A stretch of 64,000 nt of DNA, from positions 24,954,753 to 25,018,752 of the forward strand of contig CAKAKS010000068.1 in assembly GCA_916700875.1 (NCBI GenBank). Reading direction: 5' to 3'. The position numbers and the translations under genes are program-made. The notes beneath the pieces were generated by a model that ran no database searches, was not told the origin of the DNA, and was given only the letters and a program-made list of their open reading frames with translations. Positions 11,401 to 22,724 of the stretch are shown one piece after another. Origin of the DNA: Sebastes aleutianus (Eukaryota; Chordata; Actinopteri; Perciformes; Sebastidae). Numbering within the stretch: the first letter of the stretch is position 1; every line of letters starts with the position of its first letter.

Positions 11401-14400
11401 CACATTCACCCACAGGCAACTACTCATGCCACCATGAACTTTTGGATTTGGTGCACGCGACCGCTTTGTGAAAAGTAACGCATACTTCAAGACAATCTTT
11501 TTAAGCTCTATAAGCATTATAATGTTGTTAACGTTTTTGTCCTGGCATGTTGAAATGAGGGTGAATGAAGTTCCTGGCTGTCACAATGCCACCCGCTGCT
11601 GGCACTGCCAAACATTCTTGCCATTCTTCAACGTGGATGACTGTATTGTCTTTTTATTCAAACTAGGACTCACCCACATGCAGGCCTCCAGGCGGACCTT
11701 TGACATGATGGAGAAGAGGGAGATGCTTCCCTCCAGCCCTCCACCTTGGGGACAGACAATCTGGTCCGGGTACGGAGGCTCTGGGAAGTCTGTGGAGCCG
11801 CACTCGTATGCTGCCAGGGTTACTGATGCTATGTGAGGACCCTGAGAGAGGTGAGACAGATGGAGAGGATGAGCTGCTTTAATTAGACTGGAAACCACTG
11901 GCACATATACTGGCACATTGATTTTGTCCAATGTGTGTCATGAAACACTTGGACATGTGGCTACGTTGTAAATGTGGTAGATACTGTAGCTTGAGGTAGC
12001 TGAGCAATGGGATACACAATACACACTCAATTTACAGTGGCCACATGTAGAGCTGCAACGATTAATCGATTAGTTGTCAACTATTAAATTGATCGCCAAC
12101 TAGTTTGATAATCGATTAATTGGTTTGAGTAATTTTTTAAGAAACAAAAATCTAAATTCTTTAATTCTAGCTTCTTAATTGTGAATATTTTCTGGTTTCT
12201 TTACTCCTCTATGACAGTAAACTGAATATCTTTGAGTTGTGGACAAAACAAGACATTTGAGAACGTCATCTTGGGCTTTGGGAAACACTGATCGACATTT
12301 TATAGACCAAACAACTAATCGATTAATTGTGAAAATAGTTGTCAGATTAATCGACAATGAAAATCATCATTAGTTGCAGCCCTAGTCATGGGTTAAAGGA
12401 TATTTTAGACTGTGTTATATATTATAATCATTATTAATAGACTAGTCTTCTCAACAGCAGCAGGCATTTTAAATGGATAAAGGTTTAAATATTGCCAGTA
12501 CCATAATGTCATCATTTCCTTACACTCGGTTGCCAGTTTATTAGGAACACCTAGCATTTATTACATGGCAGTTGTATTAGATTGGGTTACTTTTACTCAA
12601 GTTCTGTACTGAAGTACAAATTTGAGATACTTGTACGTTACTTTACTGCCACTGTCTACTCCTACTCCACTACATCTCAGAGGAAAATATCGTACTTCTT
12701 ACTCCACTACATAAATTTGACAGTTTTAGTTACTTTACAAATTAAGATTTTTGCGCAGAAAAACATATAAAGAGGTTATACAACATGTTTTGTTATAAAT
12801 TGAACTACCCAACAGTTTATACAAGTACAGCTATAACGAATAGTTGATTGACTGAAAATGTATTTATTAATCGTTAATGTAATTTTTCGGGCAAATATGA
12901 CAAATGTTATGGTTCAAACTTCACAAATGTGAAGATTTGCTGCTTTTCCTTTTAATTATTTAAATCTATTATAAATCATTGAGTGTTTTTCATTTAGATG
13001 TTTCTGTATTTAATACTTTGAGTACATTTTTCTGATTATACTTACATACTTTTCCATAAGTAACATTTTTTACTTTTACTTTTACTTGTAACAGCGTATT
13101 TCCACAGTGTAGTTTTATTAATTTTACTTTAGTAAAGGATCTGAATGCTTCCTCTATCACTGCTTTTAGCCAAGTGTACTTAATAAATTGGCAACTGAGT
13201 GTATATACTGTAACTATTTAATCTGCTGTTGCATTATTAAACGCAGCTCGTGTGCTAACAGACTCATCTGCCCACATAGGTACAGACACACACCGACAGT
13301 AGCTGAGTCACAGTCTCTCTGACAGGTCATCATTTATCATTGTGAAGAAGACGTCTGGTTAGAAGCAGCCACCTGGCCTCAATAACAGTTGACCCACCTG
13401 TAACCACAACACAGCTACTCCATTATGCCTCTCCAAGGTGATACAGGCAACACTGACAGTAGATGGACAGCACACAGTAATTAATCTGTGATGACTGCAA
13501 CTGCTCCCCCATAGTACCCCTCCACCCCACCCCCCCACCGAGTATGAGCACACAGGAGGCTTCTTTAGTTTACACAACACAGTCTGTTTCAGACCAAACA
13601 GAATTCCATTTAACGGAATTTCTTCATGACGCGACAAGTCGGTGTTTACAAGAGAAAACTGAGTCAAACTCTGAAAACAAGTTCTGATACACATCAGACA
13701 GGCGATACGTTGACCCTGAAGTGAACTTCTTTGTTCAAAGTCAGAAAAGCACATTTGCATACTGGTCAGATAGACCACTTCTTTGTCCAGTATCTATTTC
13801 AGCAAGTGGATTTCATCAAGGACCCATCACATGAAGAAAGAAACACAAATCACCTTTATTCAAGAACAAGAAAACTTGACCCTTGAGGCAGCAAAGTTCA
13901 TAACAACCCCGCAGGCTATTAGGGGAGGTGACTCAGCTGATAATTAAAATGGATTATCCCCCTTAGCAGCATGAATGAGTTCAGGAAATTTCACAGCAAT
14001 CTGCTTTGACATTTTGACCTCTGGATGGCGGGAAGTTCTTGGGTGTGGTTCCTGTGTGTCACCAAAAATGTAACGATTTAATCCTCTAGGCTTCATGAAC
14101 AACCACAGCACATTTTGAGTTAATCCAACAAAATTATTTAGAAAAACACATTGTGTTGGTTGAGAGTCATTTTGACCTGATGGTGGCATGCAGTTATCAA
14201 AATTAGTAATCATCCTCTGGGCACCTCATTGATGAGGTGGGTGTACTACAAGGTAGATGGGTAGTAGGATACTGAGTAGGAAGTGGGTATACTCTCCTAT
14301 ATATTCCAATTTGTGGCTGATAGGTGGGTATACAGTAAACTACTGATAAAAAGAGGTGGGTTTACTCCGTATACCTGCGTATACCCTCCACTCCACCACT

Positions 14401-17400
14401 GTCTGGGCATCATACACACAGGACATTAATAGTCCAGAGATCTTGTTCTAAACCAAAGAGATGAATGGACAAAGTGGTGGATAAACATCATCCTTAGCTT
14501 CCATCATTACAGTGGGAAATCTGAAAGATGCTTGGTGATCTGATCAAATAGACAAATCTACAAGCAAAAGCAACAATGTATAGGCATGTCTTTTCTCTTG
14601 TATTTCAACCAAAATAGTATGACTAGAATCCAGCACTTAGATGCACGGCAATGACCTCCAAGACATCATAATGATTCATAAGATCATACTGGTGGTGAGT
14701 GAATCCCCTTTTCCCATGAGCATGATGATCTCATCCTCTCTATGGGGCTATGTATTAATGCTTCAGGCTTGAGGTAAATTCACATTTAACACTGCAGGTG
14801 GGACATGTGGTTTTTCCCTTCAATACTAACACCGGGGGTTTCCTGTCAAAGGCTAACATCAACACTGAGTAGGCAGCAGTGATAGGAGCTGTTGCACTGT
14901 GAACATGAACTAGGCTTTAGTGAATATGGATACAGGAAATAGTCTCCTTATGAGCAGAGGGCTTACATCATGTGGCTAAGAATGTAAAGAAGGCTTTCTG
15001 AGAAAAGGGATGCTTCTGATCAGGATATGCAGTGAGAGTCACACAAAGGGGACATCGGCAGCTTGACAGACTGTGTCACTCCATGTATCTACTTTTGTAT
15101 GGACAACAACACCATTCTTAACATGTCCTGAACACCCCCACCCTGAATTTAAAGCAACCTGATGGCTCTTCTAAATGAGAAACATGCCTTTATGACATGT
15201 GATAGGGGGGTTTTTAAAGTGGATCTAAAATGGAAGCTAGAGGAAATGCTATATAATGGTAAATTAAGTTACATTTATACAGCACCTTTCAAATCTTCTG
15301 ACCACTTAAAGCGGTTTACATGCCAACATGTCAACATTCATCCATTCACACTCAAATTCATACACTGATGGCAGAGGCTACCATACAACGTGTCTACTTG
15401 TCCATCAGGATCTAATCTAAATGCTCACTCACACACCGATGGCACAGCCTTCGGGAGCAATTTAGGGTTAAGTATCTTGCACAAGGGTGTGGCAGTAGCT
15501 CAGTCCGTGGGGACTTGGCTTGGGAACCGGAGGGTTGTAGGTTCAAGTCCCCGCACAGACCAAGTACAGACTGTGATCTGGTAGCTGGAGAGGTGTCAGT
15601 TCCCCTCGGACCCCGAAACTGCTCCCTTGGTGCTATATAGTAACTGCCCACTGCTCCTAATACTAGGATGGGTTAAAGGTAGAGACTACATGTCACTGTG
15701 TGCTTTGTTTTGTTCAATACAATGTGTGACAATAAAATCTGATTTACATTTTCAAGGACACTTCGACATGTGGACTGGAGGAGCCGGGGATCGAACAACC
15801 GACCTTCCGATTAGTGGACGACCCGGCACTACCTCCTGAGCTACAGTCTAGAGGGGAATAAGATAAAGGATGCTTGGATTGGCGTGAGAGAGATCGCTAT
15901 CTTTGGGCAGATGGTAGGAGGTGTAAAAGCGAGGGAAAAGACAAGTGAGCTGAACTCATTTTTTAACAGGTTTGACTCCGAGTCCTCAACATATCCAAAA
16001 GCATTGCCCCACACAGCTACAACTCCTCGTACATGCTGTTGGAACAAATAGGTTATATATTTGGTCAACTAATGATGTAAAGTTAATGGTTATTCAAAGC
16101 ACCACATTAAACACCACCACAAAGAGAACAAGGGCCAAAATTACAGACAGACTCAGTAGGTTCAGTAGGTCTTTTGTTCCAGCAGCGGTCAGATTTTTTT
16201 AATGAACACTTATCGATGTGGTTTTTAGATGTAGCATCTTTCAGCTGTTAATCATGTCTCAAATGGATTAAAACATTTTAGCCACGTGGACCACAAGAAC
16301 CCTCCCACTTCCAATGGAAAACATGAGACATAGTAAGATTTTCCTGAATTTCAAAAGAATGGGTTTACCCAAGTGTCCAAACAAGACTTTCCTGCTGTAA
16401 CATGAGGGTAGGAAGACTGATCTCTATCTTATCGCATAGACCAACAAATAGCTCGCTATTGCGCTAGCCTGTTTCTGAGTGGCTCGCTAAAGCTTCAAAG
16501 AATATGTACATAAATCTGAGACACACAAATTCACTTTGTAAACCAAACTTCTATCCAATCTTTCTGGCTGGTAACAGTCTATGAACAGAGAAGGTAAAGG
16601 AGCTGAAAACAACGCTTAAAAGACAACAGTCTCTGTTTATCAAACTGATGAAGAAGGCCAACGCAGCAACAGAGGCTTCGTTTAGAGGCGCACATCCTAA
16701 CAAAACACAAAAAGCCCTTTGCCTATGGTGGGATTGTAACAAAGGCGATGACTGCGGTGGCTGAAACAGTATTAAAGGACCATAAAAGTGAGACAGAAAT
16801 TATGTCTGCTATTGGTGATGTACAACTTGGTGCTATGAGTAGCTCTCTGCCATTTTCATTTTGTCAAATTAGCTCTCAGAGGAAAAAAGGTTGGAGACCC
16901 CTGGTTTAGACACACTGTTTCTGAGGACAATTTTCACAATTTCCAATTGTGCAATATCAGGATGAGTAACACAAGATAGACTTTATGAGATGAGCCTCAA
17001 GTAGGGCCACCCGAGGCTTATAGAACACAAAGGGAAGTTGTTTTAAAAAATGGCTGTTAAATTAGCCTCCACTGGAAAAGTAAAAGGTGGTAATTGTAAA
17101 AAAAATAAATGAGAAAAGCTGTTGTAACAGATATCAGGTTGTTCCATACGGGGGAGATGACGGTGCCTACTCATAGAAAGAAACCTCCCTCACACAGAGT
17201 GGAGAGACGATGAGGTCACACCTTCTCAGTATTATGATACACAGAGAACAAGTATCCAAACAAGTACATACACACACACTACTATTGCATTATAGTTGGA
17301 CACAGTATATAAAGTAAGTGAAGACTTCTAGACAGTGAAACAATTCAAACAAACACATGGTGAGCTGTAAAGCATTAATGGAAGGAGGGCAAATAGTCTC

Positions 17401-20400
17401 TGAAAACAGGAAGGTCACAGTTCCAGCTTTCTTTTCCCATTATTTCATTATGATGGAAACAGCTGACTCAGCTGGCCCACATCTGCACAAGTTCTACAGA
17501 ACAGAAGCCACATCATCAGCTTGAAGCAGACTGTGTTGCACTTTGGTTTTATTTTGCCATGTTCTCCTTTTTTTTACCACAACCAAGACAAATGACACAC
17601 ATTTTGGTGACTCAGTCATACAGTCATTCTGTGACTGCATGTCAAGGAAAAAGTACACTAAACTTTTGGTTAGCCTTAGACTGACACAATGGAACGAGTT
17701 TGAAGAAGTAAAGGACAATGAATATGGAGTGTGGTGCCACCCTCTGGTAACTACAGGTATAGACACACGTGGGCTTTTATGTCATCTATAAAGGTATATC
17801 TAGAAGAAAATAGTGTGTGGTGAATTAAATCTGAAAAAAACAAACAAACTGTATAGTATAGATACACACAGGACATCCTGACTCACTCATGCGGAGTACG
17901 GCCGACCAGATAATGATACAAGTTACTCTTTACAGCTATTATCACTTTGCATTCTTTTGACAGTTGAGATATGGGACGCATATGGGTCGGCTGAGTCAGT
18001 TTCCCCAGAAATATGTAAATGTAGTGATGATACCATCATGACAAAAACATGAGGATGATTAGATAAGAATGTGGTGTACGTGGAAATTTACCTGCATTTG
18101 TCAGTGATAAAGTAATTCAGTTGCCCACCTGCACACACAAGACATTTCCCACTACTTTTTTTTTTTTTTTACAATTACATGCTGCTCATTCAAATTAAAT
18201 TTAATCAACATATGCTCCAGTTGATTTAAACTTTATTTAGAGCCAGCACAGTAGTTTAAATTAAATTTATAAAGATGTGTTAGTTTTTCTTTTTCCTCAC
18301 TTGAGTCTTTTGCAATATTGCTCATTTTAAAATGGAATATTTCTTCACAGCCACAGCTGCCCTCAGAGTGACGTGGCTTTGTCCATTTTTAATGTTTTGT
18401 CATGCACCCTATTGGGACCACAGCACTTTCTTAATGCAGTGCAACGTGATACTTTTTTCTTATCTTTTTCATATAGTGTTTGCGAGTGTCTCTGTATTCA
18501 GTACTAACCCAGATCAAGAACTAGTGTTTATACTTTTGCCAAACCATAACAAAGTGTTATCTTACCAGATAGAGGAGAAAAGTGTGCAGGCCAGTCCCAA
18601 GGCCTACTGAGGACAGGATCCCAAGGCCTACCCAGTAGGCACACCATAGGAACCTCTTCTCCAGGTAGCTAACATACTTCAGTGAAGAAAGTAAAATAAA
18701 ACAGATTAGAAGGCGGAGGACACAGGAATGTTCACTGAATTATGTCTGATTAAAAAAGTCAATTCTTAGTTACAGTTAATTAGAGTTTGAGTCTTGTCTG
18801 TTGGATGTTACTCATATTTAATGTTTACTGAAGAATTCCTTCTCCGTTGGAGTCATGGTATGATTATGGCCAAAAGAGCAACTTTTTAAAAAGTAATATC
18901 AGCTGTTTTTTAGAGGGAAAGATTTTAGTAACATTTCTAAAATCTCAATTTGCGTATATTTTGTAATCTCATCGTACCATGGGTCCCCCAAGGGTCCTTG
19001 AGGGAGTTCCAGGGGGTAACCAGAAAAATGGGGAATAGTTTGTGCACTATTTAACTCACTATAGAAGTGGGCCCAATGTGAGTAAGAGACATAAGGGCGA
19101 CTGTTATGAGCATAGGTTTCACTTCCTCAACTGTAGTTGGCAACTATAGAATTCTGGTCTTAATCATATCTAACAACCAAAATCTTTTCAGATGGAGGTT
19201 CCTGAAGTGAAATCTTATCAAATGGGAATCTGTGACCTAATGGGTACCAATTTAGGGATCCTTGACAAGAAAAAGGTTGAAAACCACTGCTCTAAATTAC
19301 CTGTGGTAGGTTATATATTAGTTCATAATTATAAATGTGAGCAATCTAGGAATATGTTATATTGAAGCTTGGCGATGCTTTAACCAAACTGTTTCGGACC
19401 AATGCACAGAGGAATTTGTAAACATAGCTTTCAGCCAACTGACTGTATGATCAAGGGTTACTTGACAACAGTGCACACGTCATTATCTCCCTACACTCTT
19501 CTAGGAATGTTTTTAGGTGGATAAAGAGTGACTTATCATTAACCTTTAAACAGGCTGGTGATGGAGCAATGGTGTTGATTATTAACGTCACTAAAAAAAC
19601 AAATCAGTCAAGCCTTACTTGTTGGTGTGCTCCCTCAGTGGAGTAGGCGAAGGAGAACAGGGAACATAACACCAAAAATAAGAACACTGTGCCTCGTCGC
19701 TGCCAAAGCCTGAACAGGAAGGAAAGAAAACAAAATGTCAATAAGGAAACAAGTTCCAAACAGACAAACTGAAAAACGGTGACTGGAAGGGCTGACCCGA
19801 ATGCTTCGACCTTTGCCATGGTAATCGACCTCCAAATCCCTATTCGAATGTTTTGTTTTTTACATTTAAAAAAAAAAAGTATAATAATAACAACGTATAA
19901 ATCCCCAAATAGCCCATGAATTAATGAATGATCCAACATTATTCATATTCCACATTAATTATTATTAGTTATTCTCAGACGGATGTCGCGGTTTGTTGTG
20001 TGTAAAGGTGCGTGTGTGTACAGTAGTGCGGCAGTGGCACTGAAATGGAGGTTCGAATACCTTCAACTATTTGTCACCGAAACTTCAAAGCCCAAAAAAA
20101 TGGTATTCGGGACAGCCCTAGCCCTAGAACAATGCTGTCACACCAAACAAAATATGACAAAAGCTCACAAGCACAAACCCTCCAGGCAAAAATAGTGCGT
20201 CAACAAAGGCAAACTAGAAAAACCTGTTTAACATCTTACTTAAACGTCCACTCCTTTAGCTTGATAAGGGTCTCCAGTAGGAAATAATGTAGTGTGGTGA
20301 CAGGCCTCCTCCATACCACCAGCGACAGGCGATCCTCCTTATCTTTCTGTCGCCTCTCTCTTACTGAAGAGTCTGGAGCACAAACAGAATTGCAATCACC

Positions 20401-21464
20401 CACACATACTGTAATAATACTAGTATATACATCAGCTATTGCTTCCTGTTGATCTAGTAATGCTAAATATATGAAACACCACAAGCAGGGTCTAAAATTA
20501 AGTTTTTTTCTCACGTGCCACTGTGGCAGTTCACTCAACATTTCTACTAGCCACACAATTTTTTTGTCTGCCACTTCTGAAATCTAGGTAGAACACTTTT
20601 TAAACACTAGGGCTGTGTATTGGCAAGAATCTGGCGATACGATACGTATCATGATACAGGGCTAATGATTAAATATATTGCGATACTGTAAACAAGGCAA
20701 TATATTGCGATTTTTTTAAATCTAATTTTAGGAAAACTGTCATAGTATAAAGAACACACCGCCATATGAATTATCTGAGTACATTTTTTTTTTTTTAACT
20801 TTTTTATGCAATCAGAATAGTAGGATCTGCATTTGCATTTATTACAGAGGACGCATATCTTTGCAAATAAAATGAAGAATTGACTGAGTTAATCTTTGCA
20901 TATAAACTATTAATTACAAATCGAGTTGCAATGTATTGCAATACTCAATATTTTAGATATTTTCTACCACTCCTAGTAAACACTGAGTCAGTGGTAACAG
21001 ACAGTAGACATATGGATCATGTAACCTTAATCCCTGACTATTTTGTAATTTAGGAATTGCTTTTAAAAAAATATTTCTTAACATAAGGAAAAACCTGTCT
21101 GCCATGGTGGCAAGGTGACCTGAAATGTTTACCTGCCACAGCCAACATTTACCCTGTATTTGGCAGGTTGCAGGTGCTAATTTCATTCCCTGGCCACAAG
21201 TCTTTCTGGTTCTTGTTCTACTATAGGCCACGTTGTTTGCACCTTTACCTCAAAAGTACCATAAAACTAAATCAGGGTTTTTTATGACTACTTATCTGTG
21301 TCATCAGAGATAACACAAGTTTTCAGGGACACTTCAAAAATGAGAGTTAACTTCTCTACTTGTACATTTTAAAGGTTTTACCAACCTGTCGACTGGCCAT
21401 TGTGTCTGTCTTTGGCTCCTGCACGTTTCTGTGGCTGTTCACAGCTTGCTCCATTGGCTGCCAT
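2481..21464 (-). CDS. vmp1: vmp1, vacuole membrane protein 1 (11 coding exons, complete)
   Basis: Multispanning ER membrane protein of the VTT/DedA-like superfamily; in animals it is a lipid scramblase needed for autophagosome formation, ER-contact release and lipoprotein secretion. Coding exons in transcript order: 21386-21464, 20240-20372, 19619-19709, 18566-18676, 11674-11841, 11216-11347, 8883-8963, 8537-8653, 6501-6562, 4606-4705, 2481-2624. Together they give 405 codons plus TGA; the human protein is 406 residues. All junctions are GT/AG and in phase. Visible blocks include LKEWTF (about 65-70), a hydrophobic helix TVFLFLVLCSLFSFAYS (about 77-93), [20 protein letters not shown] (about 126-145), [43 protein letters not shown] (about 255-272), the glycine-rich VTT core following it, and the C-terminal INSMAQSYAKR-like end terminating in EEKTK. 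The start ATG (21462-21464) has a GACATGG context, and the following MAANGASCEQ resembles the family N-terminus. The 6.7 kb intron between 11842 and 18565 is full of repeats. Identity is from recalled family sequence. Confidence 0.97.
2761..3100 (+). mobile_element. GCGATT-rich inverted-repeat element in the last vmp1 intron
   Basis: Starts TAGGGCTGCACAATTTTG and continues with repeated ATTGCGAT units, closing near 3100 with related GCGATAAAATTTCGAGG. This pattern is typical of fish non-autonomous DNA elements. The right boundary is uncertain. Confidence 0.5.
3288..3473 (+). mobile_element. ATCGATTAAT-rich element, truncated copy B
   Basis: Begins TAGAGCTGCAACAATTAATC and matches the first half of copies at 3792 and 12048, then diverges at about 3473 before the central GACGTCATC block. 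The right end is lost. Confidence 0.75.
3792..4148 (+). mobile_element. ATCGATTAAT-rich element, copy C
   Basis: Begins TAGAGCTGCAACAATTAATC and ends in an ATTAGTTGTAGCTGTA that is a decayed complement of that start. It carries the central block shared with copies A and D. It lies 320 bases from copy B in the same vmp1 intron. Confidence 0.78.
7668..8202. repeat. TATCG-rich degenerate repeat in vmp1 intron
   Basis: Repeated ATCACGATA, TATCGATACT and TATCGCAATATC units with a (TG)n run near 7855-7871. Probably a decayed inverted-repeat element similar to those at 2761 and 20608. Boundaries are approximate. Confidence 0.4.
8335..8482 (-). mobile_element. tRNA-derived SINE fragment
   Basis: On the minus strand the sequence reads GGTGCCCCGATAGCTCACCTGG (box A-like) followed by GGGTTCGAATCTGACCC (box B-like) and a non-tRNA body. 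This is the usual layout of a tRNA-derived SINE head. It lies in the intron just after vmp1 exon 8537-8653. Confidence 0.65.
9660..10206 (+). mobile_element. ATTAATCGC-type inverted-repeat element
   Basis: Begins TAGGGCTGTCAATTGATTAC with ATTAATCGCAAATTAATGG following, and ends TTACAGCGTTATTATCGTGTTAACTC, the expected mirror of the start. The interior block CCCCAAACTGCATGTGATTA recurs at 59174 in an atm intron, which shows these are members of one family. Confidence 0.72.
10566..10604. repeat. (GGGA)n purine-rich tract in vmp1 intron
   Basis: Low-complexity run of GGGAAGGAGG units, almost wholly purine on the plus strand. Confidence 0.7.
12048..12384 (+). mobile_element. ATCGATTAAT-rich element, copy D
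   Basis: Begins TAGAGCTGCAACGATTAATC and ends TTAGTTGCAGCCCTA, giving imperfect inverted ends, with the shared interior. Immediately to its left is CACTCAATTTACAGTGGCCAC, which also flanks copy A. Confidence 0.8.
12521..13203. mobile_element. nested elements inside an inverted-repeat element (outer copy)
   Basis: The outer ends are TACACTCGGTTGCCAGTTTA at 12521-12540 and its decayed complement TAATAAATTGGCAACTGAGT at 13181-13200. Inside lies a second element rich in TTACTTTTACTCAAGT and CTACTCCACTACAT, ending AGTAAAGGATCTGAATGC (about 12562-13168). Inside that is a decayed ATTAATCG element (about 12827-12960). The order of insertion follows from the nesting. Confidence 0.6.
14215..14400. repeat. 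GTGGGTATAC-rich repeat in vmp1 intron
   Basis: Several copies of GGTGGGTATAC and TACTAGTAGGATACT-like words, ending CTCCACTCCACCACT. It has the look of an interspersed fish repeat, but I do not recognise the family. Confidence 0.35.
15247..15847 (-). mobile_element. tRNA-derived SINE (outer copy, split by a second SINE)
   Basis: Read on the minus strand the head at 15780-15847 is CTGTAGCTCAGGAGG (box A) followed by GGTTGTTCGATCCCCGGC (box B). The body runs CTCCAGTCCACATGTCGAAG and CATTTAGATTAGATCCTGAT, to the tail near 15250 (GTGCTGTATAAATGTAAC). It is interrupted by the plus-strand SINE at about 15487-15752. Confidence 0.85.
15487..15752 (+). mobile_element. tRNA-derived SINE inserted inside another SINE
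   Basis: The head TGGCAGTAGCTCAGTCCG (box A) and GGTTCAAGTCCCCG (box B) give a tRNA-like start. A tRNA-unrelated body follows and the tail is TGTGTGACAATAAAATCTG. It is flanked by CAAGG on each side (15482-15486 and 15753-15757), a possible short target-site duplication, and it splits the older minus-strand SINE. Confidence 0.85.
15955..16205 (+). mobile_element. possible LINE ORF C-terminal fragment
   Basis: A short frame ends KRTRAKITDRLSRFSRSFVP, reminiscent of the C-terminal basic stretch of fish LINE ORFs that end in a SFVPAA-type motif. No reverse-transcriptase core is present. Low certainty. Confidence 0.3.
16440..16915 (+). pseudogene. relic of a hAT-type transposase (GTF2IRD2/ZBED-like)
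   Basis: Two frames that join by a frameshift near 16695 encode QQSLFIKLMKKANAATEASF and then LTKHKKPFAYGGIVTKAMTA followed by VAETVLKDHKSETEIMSAIG. This order matches a widespread domesticated or relic hAT-like transposase region as I recall it. Only the N-terminal part of the domain remains and it is frameshifted, so it cannot be functional. It lies inside the large vmp1 intron in the antisense orientation. Confidence 0.6.
18965..19298. mobile_element. interspersed repeat (GGTCCCCCAAGGGTCC ... GTTGAAAACCACTG)
   Basis: Begins near CCATGGGTCCCCCAAGGGTC and ends AAGGTTGAAAACCACTGCTC, end words that mark a common fish non-autonomous DNA element. No open frame. Located in the intron between vmp1 exons 18566-18676 and 19619-19709. 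Confidence 0.45.
19787..20120. mobile_element. TTCGAA-rich inverted-repeat element in vmp1 intron
   Basis: The left end AGGGCTGACCCGAATGC pairs with the right end GGTATTCGGGACAGCCCTA. The interior holds GGTTCGAATACC-like words and an AT-rich centre. It starts about 80 bases after the acceptor of vmp1 exon 19619-19709. Confidence 0.65.
20608..20976. mobile_element. GATACGATA-rich inverted-repeat element in vmp1 intron
   Basis: Begins CTAGGGCTGTGTATTGGCAA and runs through GATACGATACGTATCATGAT and repeated ATATTGCGAT words. It ends near CCACTCCTAG, a decayed mirror of the start. Non-coding. Confidence 0.5.
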
Positions 21465-22110
21465 GTCAATCGAGGTTTCAGCAGGTCAGGGCAGTCTAGG
21501 GAGGAAAAAGAAGGTGACAAGTTTAGTGTCTCTCTTTCAACAGTGTCCTCTCTCTGCTGTAGTTTCGCTTCCTACTGACTAAGACAGAGAATATGACAGG
21601 GACAGTCATGAAACCCTTATCAGCGACTCTTAATCAGATATCAGACTGTCATTGCGAAGACTTCAACACGCCTATTGACATGCTAATTACAAAGAGAAAA
21701 GACCATACAAGGGATTATACTAAAGTGAACATATTACCAACTGCCTCACCATAATAATGTGAATGTTTAAGTGAGATAACGTCGTGTTGTAGGTCAATCT
21801 GTAACAAGATATGAAGCCAAATGCGTGCACATCATCATCCTCCACCACATGCTAACCGGTTAGCCAACAACGGCTGCTAACGGATAAGCTACAGACGTTA
21901 GGCAGTTTCTACATCAACGTAAAGGTGTTTTAAAACCAATAAGAAGTCGCCTTACTTGTGGGGAGATGTGTACAAATGTCCCTCGTCGTTGTGCTGTTAT
22001 AGTAATATAAAAATATACGCTAAATAGAGGAGAAACACAGCGATGTTTGTTAAACATCAACTGACAGCCGTTACCTCTTTCCTGTCCTGTCCTGTTGCCC
22101 CGGAAACACA
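21465..22110 (-). other. vmp1: vmp1 5' untranslated region and likely first (noncoding) exon
   Basis: The coding exon that carries the vmp1 start begins at 21495, after a pyrimidine-rich CCTCCCTAG acceptor, so the message must have an upstream noncoding exon. The best donor is AA|GTAAGG on the minus strand (GTAAGG at 21950-21955), which would end exon 1 at 21956. A second candidate, AAAGAG|GTAACG, lies near 22070. The transcription start is probably around 22.05-22.15 kb, in a TATA-less stretch. Exon extent and start site are inferred. Confidence 0.5.
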
Positions 22111-22724
22111 AACGTTAGACGGTGTCAAAGTAAAAGCGGTGCTGCGGTTAAACCGTGAATAATTTTCTTCACGTAAATGTTTTATTAATCTAGTATAGTG
22201 GAATAATTAATTGTATAAACGAGGAAGCGAGAGGCAGCATAATTATTGCGTTTTCTACACAATAGAAGACACAATTAATGAAGGAGATGCTTTTATTGTG
22301 AAATTGGGAGTGGTGACGTGTTTCCGCGAGTTGGGTTTTATGGTCCAATGGGAGGTTGCCAGATTTCCCAACAAAGTGAGACAATTGCAACACTCCTCAA
22401 AGGGTTCATTTTAACCTTGAGCCATGCAGCAATGTTTGTGTAAAAACAAATGAAGATGACATTGGGCCTAAGTCAATTCCTAAAAGTGTTGTTCAGTGTC
22501 TGCCTGCCCATCAGAGGTCAAGACAGTCTAACTGTGAATAATCTCTCTTTTTGAGCCCTTAAAGGACACCTTACCTCAAACAAAGTCTGCAATGCTGTAG
22601 ACTGCATATAGACCATGATTATATTCAGACAGTGAGGAACAAACCCCTGTATTTGAGCTACATGACATTTAAGCCTTGCACTTTCCTAGCCAAAGATATA
22701 TCTGTGTACACTGAGGAAAAACAC

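Noticed and set aside
13359..13778. 139-codon minus-strand frame in the large vmp1 intron
   Set aside because: It does not resemble any known protein, has no splice continuity with vmp1, and its composition looks random.
15484..15560. tRNA gene (box A and box B present)
   Set aside because: The sequence continues into a SINE body and A/T-rich tail and lacks a proper acceptor stem, so it is a SINE head and not a tRNA gene.
16545..16742. minus-strand frame of 63 codons as a small gene
   Set aside because: Antisense of the hAT transposase relic on the plus strand.
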